Below are positions 1 to 8,172 of a DNA stretch of 64,000 bases, piece by piece (positions within the stretch are counted from its first letter, which is position 1; each line of letters starts with the position of its first letter). The position numbers and the translations under genes are program-made. A model generated the notes under the pieces. The model searched no databases and was not told the origin of the DNA. It was given only the letters and a program-made list of their open reading frames with translations. Source of the DNA: Zooshikella ganghwensis DSM 15267. Its GTDB lineage: Bacteria > Pseudomonadota > Gammaproteobacteria > Pseudomonadales > Zooshikellaceae. The DNA lies in NCBI RefSeq assembly GCF_000428585.1, contig NZ_AUAF01000006.1, forward strand, positions 1 to 64,000, given 5' to 3'.

Positions 1-207
1 CTTAACACCACCTGATCTATATTTTTCTACGTAAGAACGTAAGGTTTCGTCATCGATGAGTAATGCATCTTTAACTTGGTTTAGCTTCCATCCGCTACCA
101 AGCAAAATCACTGCATTGATTTTATACGCTGCATGACGATTGCGCTCAGCCCTATGAGCTATGCGCAACGCCTTTAATTCTTCTTCTGTGAGCCAAAATC
201 CTTTCAT
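1..207 (-). CDS. IS630-family transposase, N-terminal fragment (runs off window edge)
   Basis: The minus strand reads from an ATG at 207 through 69 in-frame codons to the edge, beginning MKGFWLTEEELKALRIAHR. The segment is a helix-turn-helix of the kind that starts IS630/Tc1-mariner-type transposases: a TEEEL helix, an R-A-ER-R-AYKINAVILL stretch, then a second helix ending in VEKYRSGG. In that family this region binds the terminal inverted repeats, and the DDE catalytic domain follows, here outside the window. Whether the full gene is intact cannot be seen. No sequence matching the inverted repeats of the two MITEs at 11035 and 16540 was noticed upstream of the start (208-455), so it is probably not their direct parent. 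A solitary helix-turn-helix helper protein of a two-ORF insertion sequence is an alternative. Confidence 0.7.
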   Translation of the reverse strand, partial: MKGFWLTEEELKALRIAHRAERNRHAAYKINAVILLGSGWKLNQVKDALLIDDETLRSYVEKYRSGGVK

Positions 208-367
208 GGTCGCAAAGGATATACAATTTCCCTTGTTAAATCAAAAGATTAAACCTAATTCTCAAACGCTATGGGTATATAAGCGAAAGCTAACGGATTA
301 GACCAAAGTCTATACTTCGTAACTTAAAAATTAGTTGAAAGTGAGTATGGAATAGGTTAGCGTGACT

Positions 368-397
368 TTGATAAAAAATATTACATTGATATATAAA
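368..397 (+). promoter_or_regulatory. Candidate sigma-70 promoter for the M4 protease gene
   Basis: TTGATA at 368-373 and TATAAA at 392-397 each match five of six consensus bases and are 18 bases apart. They lie about 60 bases before the ATG at 456 in a strongly AT-rich stretch. Such matches arise easily in AT-rich DNA, so this is tentative. Confidence 0.35.
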
Positions 398-455
398 ATA
401 TAAATACGGAAAAAAGAAGAGTCTAATAGTATAAAGACTAATACAGGGGGTTGTA

Positions 456-3400
456 ATGAGAGATCATCTACTTTTTTTGATGACTCTTCTGCTGTTATCT
501 TTTAATAGTGTATCTGCAGAAAGGTTGAAGCCATTAGAGGTGAATACCTTTAAAATTGCTAATGGTCGACTGTATCACGTCGATAAAAAAAGTCACTCTA
601 CAGTTATAAATCACTCTGCTGAACATTCAAACAATAAAATTCTACTTAAAAGAGCTGAAAGTAACTATTACGATCATAGTGATCAATACGAACATTACCA
701 GCAAGTTTATAGAGGGATAGATATTGAAGGTTCTGGCTTAATACTTAGTAAAAATAATCATCATAACGCTCAAGTTCTTTACCAGAAATTATTTAAAAAT
801 TTAGAAAGAGATATTGTAACTACAGCAGAACCACCCGATTTTACTCTAGACAAAGTTAAGCTTTGGCTTGTTGAAAACTATTTAAAGAGACAACAGGCTG
901 TGAGTGATTGGCAACTCACAGGTTATACAGTTAAACCTGCTATTTATATTGATTCAAATGATAAGGCCCACTACAGCTATAAAGTTGAGTTTTTAGCGCG
1001 TTCCCCATCTATTATTAAGCCAATAAGAGAAAAACTGTTTTTAGATCCCTATTCTCAAACTATCATTGCCCGTCAAGACCTAATTAAATACGAAAGTGAA
1101 CGTATTGCTGGTAGTGGTTATGGAGGAAATAAGAAGGTTGGTTATCGTCAATATAGTCAGCCGAACTATTTAAACAGAAATGATACGGCATTAGAAGCAA
1201 ATACATTTTTAGTAAGTTACGATGGGGTAGCTACTTGCACAATGGATCAAGATAATGTGCAAGTTCTGGATGCCAGTCAGGATGATGCTATTAAAACGCC
1301 TTATCGCTATCCCTGCTCATTGTCTGGACAGCACGATGAGACTCAAATCAATGAAGCTTACGGTGTAAAGAGTGATGCTCAATTTCATGGTCAGGTAGCG
1401 TATCAGTTATTTGACCGTTTACCGTTTATTCATAAAGGGCCTCTTGGTAAGCATGGAGGGAAGAAGAAACCCGTCAAGATTCGTGTACATTCGGGCTCTA
1501 AATTAGATGATGGGTTCTGGGATGGAGAGTATATTAATTTGGGGGATGGTGATAAGTACTTTTATCCTTTGGTTTCTTTGGATTCTATTACGCATGAGCT
1601 AGCTCATGGTTTTCTTGAAACATACTCAAAACTTGAAGGTGATGCTGGTCACTCATTTGGTATCAGTGAGTCATTTGCAGATATTGCAGGTGAAGCAGCA
1701 GAATATTTATTAGGGAAAACACAAAGCTCTAACCTTAATGATTGGCTCTTTAATAAAGAGTCATTTAAGCAAGGAAAAGCCGCTCGTTATTTTGAAAAAC
1801 CTTCTCAAGATGGTAAGTCAATCGATAGTGCTAAACACTATCATTGGCAACAAAATGGTCACTACTCAGCGGGTGTTTTTAACAAAGCATTTTATCATCT
1901 TATTAATGACAATAATGGATGGACTCCACTTGAAGGATTTGAATTATTTGCTCTGGCTGCAGTAAATTGCTGGGGCGATTACCCAAGTTTTACTGAAGCA
2001 GCACAGTGTGTATTAGACCAAGCCAAAAACTTGAATGTTTCAGATACAGCGCTAGCAGGGAAAACAATTGAAGAGCTTGAAAAAGAAATTATGTCTGCTT
2101 TTGCTAAAGTAGATGTGTATGTGCTGAGTAATACGGGGAGCCATGCTTTGTTTGACTATAGTGTCTCTTACCGTGAAGTTACCTTTACTAATTTGAGTCA
2201 CCAGTGGGGTCGTGTGAATGGCTCTTCTTTTGTAAAATGGCACTGGGATTTTGGTGATGGGCTTACACAAATTGAAACTAACTCAGCTGCATTAGTAGAA
2301 CATCAATATAAGGAGGATGGCTCCTATAAAGTCACACTCACCGTAGAGGATAGTTCAGGAAATCAATATACATACAGTAAGACAATAAGTTTAACGCCAC
2401 ATTATTGTACGCCTTCGGGTAATCCTGGTGATCAAGATTTTATCAAACAAGTTAGTTTAGTGAGTACAGCTCTAGGTCAACAATTAGGGCCTGTTACCTT
2501 GCAAGAAACCTCGGGTTATGGGAAGTATTTGAATACTCCTTTTAAAGTAAATGCGGGTGAAAATTTTACTATTAAGCTAAATAAAGAGAGTAATAGCTAT
2601 AGTCATTATTGGTCAGTTTTTATTGATTCTAATGGCGACGGTGATTTTGCTGATGAAGGCGAGTTAATTACTGAGTTTAAGAGTAAAGAGAACATAAGCT
2701 CACAAATAACTATACCTTTAATGCCCGCTAACGCCAGTACGCGAATGCGTATTGCCATGAGTTGGGGAACGAAAATAAAAAATCCTTGTGATTCACTCAA
2801 GGTTGGGGAGTTTGAAGACTATCTGCTTATCAATGGTGGGACGGATACTCATCCAGATCCGCTAGTCAGTTTTAGCTTCAGAAAGGTAGAAGATACTGTT
2901 TATTTTAAAAATACTTCACGATATCTACCTGATGAAATGGATTGGCAGTGGCAAATCAATGGTCAAACTTTCAGTGGTAAACCGGCATTTAACAGCGAAA
3001 TCTCACATCAATTTGAAGTACCAGGAGAAGGTGAGCCTCCAATTTCTTACCGGGTATCACTTGTTTTGAATGGTATATATACCAGTGATGTGGCAGAAAT
3101 TACTTTTGAAAATGAAGCAGATACTTCAGGCTTGCCGCAAGGTTATTGTAACGCACAAGGCAGTTATGCTTTTTACGCCTATATAAATAAATTTGGACTC
3201 GGAACATTTTTGAATAGTTCGGGGAATAGTGGTGGCTATCAAAACTACACAGATCAAACAATTTCTTTAAAAAAAGGAAATACATATTATTACGCTTTAA
3301 CACCATATTATTCATGGGGTAAGAAAGATTCTTATGCGGGTATTTGGATAGACCTTAACCGAAATGGTCGTTTTGAAGATAATGAAAAACTGGTAACAGA

Positions 3401-3581
3401 ATCAAACTTTAGAGAAACTATTGCAGATAGTTTTTTGATACCAGTAACAGCAAGCACAGGTTTAACTAAAATGCGTGTAATATTGAAAAGTAATGAGCGT
3501 CCCAGTGCTTGTGGCACATTTGGTCATTTTTTGAATGGCATAGGCGGGGAGGTAGAAGACTATATTGTTAATTTACAATAG
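456..3581 (+). CDS. Secreted M4 (vibriolysin-like) zinc metalloprotease with PKD and two GEVED domains
   Basis: This encodes a 1041-residue exported protease. Residues 1-21 are a signal peptide ending in SVSA. Residues ~40-215 form an FTP/PepSY-type propeptide. The catalytic domain spans ~220-555: HELAH (H380, E381, H384) binds zinc and activates water, SESFADIAGEAAE supplies the third ligand E405, and GHYSAG gives the transition-state histidine H469. The spacing H384-E405 is one residue longer than in pseudolysin. A PKD domain (WDFGDG, ~560-647), a GEVED domain (~650-795), a second PKD-like domain (~800-885) and a second GEVED domain (~896-1041, ending GEVEDYIVNLQ) follow. The length far exceeds a simple elastase of about 500 residues because of this C-terminal half, which probably binds substrate or surface. 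A GGGGG ribosome-binding site precedes the ATG. It leads a run of secreted-protein genes, but a 361-base gap suggests separate transcription. Confidence 0.9.
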   Translation: MRDHLLFLMTLLLLSFNSVSAERLKPLEVNTFKIANGRLYHVDKKSHSTVINHSAEHSNNKILLKRAESNYYDHSDQYEHYQQVYRGIDIEGSGLILSKNNHHNAQVLYQKLFKNLERDIVTTAEPPDFTLDKVKLWLVENYLKRQQAVSDWQLTGYTVKPAIYIDSNDKAHYSYKVEFLARSPSIIKPIREKLFLDPYSQTIIARQDLIKYESERIAGSGYGGNKKVGYRQYSQPNYLNRNDTALEANTFLVSYDGVATCTMDQDNVQVLDASQDDAIKTPYRYPCSLSGQHDETQINEAYGVKSDAQFHGQVAYQLFDRLPFIHKGPLGKHGGKKKPVKIRVHSGSKLDDGFWDGEYINLGDGDKYFYPLVSLDSITHELAHGFLETYSKLEGDAGHSFGISESFADIAGEAAEYLLGKTQSSNLNDWLFNKESFKQGKAARYFEKPSQDGKSIDSAKHYHWQQNGHYSAGVFNKAFYHLINDNNGWTPLEGFELFALAAVNCWGDYPSFTEAAQCVLDQAKNLNVSDTALAGKTIEELEKEIMSAFAKVDVYVLSNTGSHALFDYSVSYREVTFTNLSHQWGRVNGSSFVKWHWDFGDGLTQIETNSAALVEHQYKEDGSYKVTLTVEDSSGNQYTYSKTISLTPHYCTPSGNPGDQDFIKQVSLVSTALGQQLGPVTLQETSGYGKYLNTPFKVNAGENFTIKLNKESNSYSHYWSVFIDSNGDGDFADEGELITEFKSKENISSQITIPLMPANASTRMRIAMSWGTKIKNPCDSLKVGEFEDYLLINGGTDTHPDPLVSFSFRKVEDTVYFKNTSRYLPDEMDWQWQINGQTFSGKPAFNSEISHQFEVPGEGEPPISYRVSLVLNGIYTSDVAEITFENEADTSGLPQGYCNAQGSYAFYAYINKFGLGTFLNSSGNSGGYQNYTDQTISLKKGNTYYYALTPYYSWGKKDSYAGIWIDLNRNGRFEDNEKLVTESNFRETIADSFLIPVTASTGLTKMRVILKSNERPSACGTFGHFLNGIGGEVEDYIVNLQ

Positions 3582-3942
3582 TATGATTTTGCCTTAACAA
3601 AATAAGTCGTCAAAGATACGGTTTAGTTCGTCAATAATCACCAGTTAAAGATATCTGTTTGGTTAGAATAATTAAAATGTATTCACTGAAGTTAATAGGT
3701 GTCTTTTTCTGTGAAAAAAATAAAACAGAATAACTATTACTAAATTGAGCAATCAACACTATACCCACAGTGAAGGTTTTTTTAGGGGCGGCTGTCAAGC
3801 GATGAAGCCCCTGGAGCTTATATAAATAAGTGACTGGGGTGGCAGTAAACTGCATTCCCACCATCCTTGGTGGTCAAGAGCCTGACAACAAAACCTAAAA
3901 TTGATTCGCGAAGGGTATAAAAAGCATAAAGAGGACTCCGTC
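3582..3942 (+). promoter_or_regulatory. Long structured 5' leader of the Hint-domain gene
   Basis: This 361-base gap has no convincing gene. Its last third folds into consecutive stems. AGGGGC 3784-3789 pairs with GCCCCT 3807-3812, CTTAT 3817-3821 with ATAAG 3826-3830, GCAGT 3842-3846 with ACTGC 3849-3853, and CCACCA 3858-3863 with TGGTGG 3868-3873. CCACC at 3858-3862 could instead pair with GGTGG at 3838-3842, so the third and fourth stems may be alternatives, as in an attenuator or riboswitch. No known riboswitch class was recognised. The gap is otherwise AT-rich and includes a short TTCTGT/ACAGAA inverted repeat near 3704-3732 that might end transcription of the protease gene. Confidence 0.45.
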
Positions 3943-5886
3943 GTGAAACTTAATAAACTCTCATTTGCTATCGCTGCCATAGCGATGTCAGGGGCATTAT
4001 GGCTAGGTAATCCAGCCTGTGCTGTTGAACACCGTTTATCTGCGCCTGTTGAGGAGTTAACGCCTTCGTTTAATAAGGCACGAGATCATATTGACAAAGT
4101 CATAGGTAAGAAAAGTAATGCTGTCAAATTAGACCTTTCTGACCAAAAACAATATGATTATATTTTAGAGCATTTACGCCTAACGGGTACTACCAGAGAA
4201 AAGTCGCCACAGTTATATAGAATGTTGGAGCAGTCTAAAAAAGAGCACACATTAAAACGTGAATATCATAAAATGCTGAAGTCAGGCGTAGCAAAAGACA
4301 GAGCTATTTCATTATTGAGTGCTAATAACAATGAGCAGATTAATTTAGCGAGAATTTTAACGAATAATAAACCTAAAGATATTTTTCATCGAATTCAAGA
4401 TTTGGATGCGGGTAAAAATGTCAAAACGAAAAAGAATGAAATGCTGGCAAAAGCTAGGACCAGTATTACAGGTAAAATGACGTATACTTATACCAGTGCT
4501 GTTGTAATGGGACCTCATCCAGATGACCCCAAAAAGATGATTAAACTGGGGCATCCAGGAGGAATACATGCATTTGCAGGAAATGCAAATAATGTGGTGG
4601 CTTATAGTCCAGTAACCGATGAAATTATTAGCGCTGTTTACGATGATGGAGATTTGTTAACTGTTGAATCGATAGTGATATATGAAGATGCTGATGGTAA
4701 TAAAGGTCATTATGTCACAAGGTCTAAAAAAACAGTCAGTGAGTATAAAGCGAAGAAAAAAGGAGAAAGTTCAAATGGTGAACTTGATCTCATAGCACCT
4801 GTGGATAAAAATGAAGATAATAAAATACAGGTATGTTTAAATCGAGATCATGGTGACTGTGATTATGAGCAAATGTATCCTGCTAATACGCCAAATGATA
4901 AGCTATTAATTAAACTTCCCTTTCAAGGAACAATTACAATACCGCATAAAGTAAAAAAAATATATAAGCCTTCTGAAGTACCCGCCGACTCATTCGTAAC
5001 TGGAAAAACAAATATTTGGATATCAACCAATACTGGAGAACATGCCCAGTTAGTTGATCCTGCAACCGGAAAAACTTTTGTCGACTTTATGGACCCACCT
5101 CGTGAGGTAATGATTGATGGTAGGCCACATACTATTATTTCCTGGGACATCCCTAGAGAACAGGCTGTATTCGGTACTGCGACAATGTATAAACGGTTCA
5201 AAAATGTTGAGTGGGAGATCCATATTATAGCAGATGTTAATCTCATGTTTTATGAAGGGATAGAACCATTTACCGTGGATATTACTGCCGATAATAGCCA
5301 AACACCTTCACATCAATGGGTTATTGAAAGTCGAATGCCTTTTATGTATTTCGAATATAGCTGTATGGCAAAAGGTACACTGATTACAATGGCTGATGGT
5401 ACACAAAAACCTATTGAGCAAGTCATGATTGGTGACCAAGTGCAAGCTAATGGCTTAGTTATGAGTGTTGAAGATACTTCCATTGGTAATGAAGTTTTAC
5501 CGATGGTTCGCATCAATACTAAAGATGGAAAATCTGTATTATTAACGGAGACTCACCCAGTACTCACTAAAAATAGAGGTATTGTTTGGGCGCAGGAAGT
5601 TCGGCAGGGCGACCAGTTAATTACCCAGCAAGGTACTACATCTGTTATAAAGGTGGCTAATGAAAACTATAACGATACAGTACATAATCTAAAACTAGCT
5701 AAGCTCGAAGATTCAAAAGTCGTACTGGCAACGGATTCAAAAGCTGTGTTTGCTAATGGTCTGTTAGTAGGAGGAATTACTATGCAAGCAGATTACTCCT
5801 TTAAAGATCAACAATCGTTAACGGTTGAACAGCAATTACAACAAATCCCTGAACGCTGGCATCAAGACTTTTTGAATAACCAGTAA
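3943..5886 (+). CDS. Secreted protein of unknown function with C-terminal Hint (hedgehog/intein) domain
   Basis: The protein has 647 residues from GTG 3943, chosen because AGAGGA lies just upstream and the product then starts with a normal signal peptide (VKLNKLSFAIAAIAMSG..., cleavage near NPACA). A TTG at 3901 would put 14 charged residues before it. Residues ~30-470 match no family I know; they are hydrophilic and probably beta-rich after ~170. Residues ~474-610 are a Hint domain. They start SCMAKGTLITMADGT with the nucleophile C474, contain a block-B-like LTETHPVLT with its T and H, and end VFANGLLVGG near N605. No intein-type C-terminal His-Asn or following C/S/T is evident, so splicing is unlikely. 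Bacterial Hint domains of this kind cleave themselves at the N-terminal Cys or sit at the ends of secreted toxins. The gene precedes the MACPF-like operon with a 174-base gap that contains a hairpin. Confidence 0.8.
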   Translation: MKLNKLSFAIAAIAMSGALWLGNPACAVEHRLSAPVEELTPSFNKARDHIDKVIGKKSNAVKLDLSDQKQYDYILEHLRLTGTTREKSPQLYRMLEQSKKEHTLKREYHKMLKSGVAKDRAISLLSANNNEQINLARILTNNKPKDIFHRIQDLDAGKNVKTKKNEMLAKARTSITGKMTYTYTSAVVMGPHPDDPKKMIKLGHPGGIHAFAGNANNVVAYSPVTDEIISAVYDDGDLLTVESIVIYEDADGNKGHYVTRSKKTVSEYKAKKKGESSNGELDLIAPVDKNEDNKIQVCLNRDHGDCDYEQMYPANTPNDKLLIKLPFQGTITIPHKVKKIYKPSEVPADSFVTGKTNIWISTNTGEHAQLVDPATGKTFVDFMDPPREVMIDGRPHTIISWDIPREQAVFGTATMYKRFKNVEWEIHIIADVNLMFYEGIEPFTVDITADNSQTPSHQWVIESRMPFMYFEYSCMAKGTLITMADGTQKPIEQVMIGDQVQANGLVMSVEDTSIGNEVLPMVRINTKDGKSVLLTETHPVLTKNRGIVWAQEVRQGDQLITQQGTTSVIKVANENYNDTVHNLKLAKLEDSKVVLATDSKAVFANGLLVGGITMQADYSFKDQQSLTVEQQLQQIPERWHQDFLNNQ

Positions 5887-5900
5887 TTACCTAAAGATAT

Positions 5901-5943
5901 CAGTAACTGTGTGAAAAGCTGTACATCACATACACGGTTACTG
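5901..5943 (+). terminator. Hairpin after the Hint gene, possible terminator
   Basis: CAGTAACTGTGT at 5901-5912 pairs with ACACGGTTACTG at 5932-5943, giving a 12-base stem with one G-U pair and a 19-base loop. A short T-run (GTTTTTCC) starts eight bases further on. The loop is long and the T-run displaced, so it may be a weak terminator or an RNA-processing site ahead of the MACPF operon. Confidence 0.4.
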
Positions 5944-6060
5944 ATTCTGAGTTTTTCCTTCATGAATAGCAGGGCGTTATTAATCAATTAGTGAGCATAC
6001 CTAAAAATGTGATTTTTAGACGTGCCCAGACGTAAACGCTAAATTTAAGGACATATATTG

Positions 6061-7296
6061 ATGAAGATAAAAAAGTATAACTTCATCCAGGCCATGGTAC
6101 TTACAGCAGGGGTGAGTTTAGCTTCTACAGCAAGCTTTGCAACTGAAATACCAGGCATCGATAATGATAATATTCCTTTGGGGACAGCCTATCATAGTAA
6201 AAAAGGTGGATTTTATGGTTTTCAAGCCGTTAACGGTGATATAGATGAAAGCTATGGAAATACTGAATCGGAAATTCGCTTTGCGGTTGATCTAGGTTAT
6301 AAGCAGCTTTTGGATATGGTCAATGGTAGTGTTGATGTTGGTGTAAAAGTGAATGCCGTGAGTGTTGATGCAGGTGGTGAGTACGCTACTGAAAATGCAG
6401 CGGATGAATATACAGGTACCTATACTTTTTATCTAAATAGTAAACCCAAAAAACGACTACTGGTGCCTGTAAATAACCAAGGATATCAACCTACAGCGGC
6501 AGCGGTGGAGTTAGCTGATGAAAGCCCTGGAAATCGTTTTGAGGAATTGGGCGACGAGTTTGTAACAGCGATTGAGTATGGCTCATATTTGTTAATAAAT
6601 ATGAAAATCGAGTATCGCAGTGCTAAGGATAAAAAGAATATTGGTGGTTATCTAAAAGTCGATGCCATGGGTGTTGTCAATGTCAGTGGTGATTTGAACT
6701 TATTGGATGAAGCGACTAAAAATTCTGTCAAAATATCGATTACTGCGAAACAAGTGGGGGGTGATCCACTTCGCTTAGCGAATATTATTCCTGATGGTTT
6801 AATGAAATGTAGTTTAGCTAATCCGACACCTTGTTTTAATTTATTTAAAGAAGCTGTTGTTTACCTTAAAACAGATTATATTAATCAACTTAATGGTTTA
6901 GATAAATATAACCCTGTCAAACTTTATACGCAGCAGTATAAATATTCTGGTCCTGCGTTAAATGTATTACTGCCTCAAACAGGTTATGAGGATGTTGAGT
7001 ATTTGACCAAGCTTTCGGTCAAACGAATGAGTGATCGTTGGGTTAAGTCTATGTTAGATAAGCGTCGAGCAGAGAATATTTTAAACTATTACTCAGCTAC
7101 GTTAAATTCAGAGGATAAAGCAACTATTAAAGATATTGAAATTAAAGCGCGATTCAATGCGTATAGCTATGCCAGTGCCGTTTCTTACTGTCAAAAAAAT
7201 CCCCTCGGCAGCTATTGCCGTGAACGTGAGCAAATGATTAATGCCAGTAGTATTAGAACGTATGATGATTCAAAACTGAATTTAAGCTCACTTTGA
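6061..7296 (+). CDS. MACPF/perforin-like secreted protein 1
   Basis: The protein has 411 residues from ATG 6061, with AAGGA nine bases upstream; the TTG three bases earlier is a poorer start. The signal peptide ends at ASFA (~residue 27). The sequence follows the MACPF pattern. An opening IPLGTAYHSKKGGF resembles the LGxGYD start of that fold. A Y-K-Q-LLDMVNGSVDVGVKV segment followed by small residues fits the first membrane-inserting cluster. GDEFVTAIEYGSYLLI (from G164) sits where MACPF proteins carry the FGTHY/GDxFV signature. A Ser/Asp/Lys-rich second cluster leads to QVGGDP (G233-G234). Shared with both paralogs downstream are C-x7-C (CSLANPTPC) and, near the end, C-x8-C (CQKNPLGSYC). 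MACPF proteins oligomerise into pores in target membranes. No partner domain is fused. The next gene begins 13 bases after the stop, so the two are almost certainly cotranscribed. The assignment rests on pattern, not on alignment. Confidence 0.65.
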   Translation: MKIKKYNFIQAMVLTAGVSLASTASFATEIPGIDNDNIPLGTAYHSKKGGFYGFQAVNGDIDESYGNTESEIRFAVDLGYKQLLDMVNGSVDVGVKVNAVSVDAGGEYATENAADEYTGTYTFYLNSKPKKRLLVPVNNQGYQPTAAAVELADESPGNRFEELGDEFVTAIEYGSYLLINMKIEYRSAKDKKNIGGYLKVDAMGVVNVSGDLNLLDEATKNSVKISITAKQVGGDPLRLANIIPDGLMKCSLANPTPCFNLFKEAVVYLKTDYINQLNGLDKYNPVKLYTQQYKYSGPALNVLLPQTGYEDVEYLTKLSVKRMSDRWVKSMLDKRRAENILNYYSATLNSEDKATIKDIEIKARFNAYSYASAVSYCQKNPLGSYCREREQMINASSIRTYDDSKLNLSSL

Positions 7297-7309
7297 TAGG
7301 GAAAAAGAG

Positions 7310-8158
7310 ATGTTAATAAGGAATCGTATTTTAATCATTATGCTTTATTGCATGGCTGCTTTTTTTTCAAGTGTTAGCTATGCAAATCAATATCAAAACT
7401 ATGGTATGTGGGATGATATCCTTTCACCGGTTCAAGCTGTTGGTCGCTTTCAGTGGCTAGAAAAATGCTATAGTGGTCTATTGGTTGAAACCTGGGAAAG
7501 AATGTATGATGCTACTGACTTACAATCTGAACAGGATACAATTAATGAGTTAAAAAAAACATGGCTTTATGAAGACGGTAGACTTAAGAGCTTTCCTCAA
7601 TATTTAACGTTTGGTAATGAAGACCATGAAAACCCTGTAAACTGGAAAGCGGGTATTTCAGTCAGTGAATCTTGTAAAACAATACCTGTGGGGTATCGGA
7701 TTATTGGCTTAATTACCAGCTTTGATTTTAAGGACTATTGTAAAATATCTGCAAGAGACTCATCAAAGGGCTATATAAAACAAGTTGAGTTTGGCACGTT
7801 TACTAATATTAGTGGTGCTAATAACCTGTCTAATTTTTGGGGACGTGTTATTCAAGTAGACCGTGGCGGTAATTATCATCTGGTAGTTACTCCTGGTTTT
7901 ACAGTTATGGCATGGCCTGAAACATGGCACGGTTGGATTGACTGGAATAGAGATGGTGATTTTTCTGATAAAGGTGAAGCTATTTTAATCAATGAAGTGA
8001 GTGATGAGGCGATTAGTAAACTGATTAAAATTCCTGCCAATGCAAAACCAGGATTTACCAAAATGCGAATAACTATGGACGTGGGTGGTGGTAGTCGTAA
8101 TCCATGTAACAATATCCGTTTCGGTGAAGTTGAAGAATACACCATTAAGATTAATTAA
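7310..8158 (+). CDS. Small secreted GEVED-domain protein in the MACPF operon
   Basis: The protein has 282 residues from ATG 7310, with AGGG eight bases upstream. The signal peptide ends in SVSYA (~residue 25). Residues ~30-140 have no recognised fold and two cysteines (EKCYSG, SESCKTI). Residues ~145-282 are a GEVED domain: YCKISARDSS, then GWIDWNRDGDFSDKGE, a KMRITMD strand, CNNIRFGEVEEYTIKIN. This domain type occurs at the ends of secreted bacterial proteases and adhesins and is thought to be an accessory beta-sandwich; the D-x-N-x-D-G-D segment looks like a calcium loop. The same domain occurs twice in the M4 protease at 456. Spacings of 13 and 14 bases to the MACPF-like genes on either side indicate one operon, so it may be a receptor-binding or assembly partner of the pore proteins. 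That role is inference. Confidence 0.75.
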   Translation: MLIRNRILIIMLYCMAAFFSSVSYANQYQNYGMWDDILSPVQAVGRFQWLEKCYSGLLVETWERMYDATDLQSEQDTINELKKTWLYEDGRLKSFPQYLTFGNEDHENPVNWKAGISVSESCKTIPVGYRIIGLITSFDFKDYCKISARDSSKGYIKQVEFGTFTNISGANNLSNFWGRVIQVDRGGNYHLVVTPGFTVMAWPETWHGWIDWNRDGDFSDKGEAILINEVSDEAISKLIKIPANAKPGFTKMRITMDVGGGSRNPCNNIRFGEVEEYTIKIN

Positions 8159-8172
8159 GGCAGGGCAAGGAC

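Noticed and set aside
1..455. The IS630-type transposase at 1-207 as the parent of the two MITEs
   Set aside because: No GGGCCTGTTAAC-like end is found between its start codon and the M4 gene, where its inverted repeat should lie.
3780..3880. c-di-GMP-I (GEMM), cobalamin, TPP or fluoride riboswitch upstream of the Hint gene
   Set aside because: The conserved loops of those classes, as far as I recall them, are absent; only the stems are clear, so it is left unnamed.
3901..3942. TTG start at 3901 for the Hint-domain gene
   Set aside because: It would add 14 charged residues before a normal signal peptide. The GTG at 3943 has a better ribosome-binding site just upstream.
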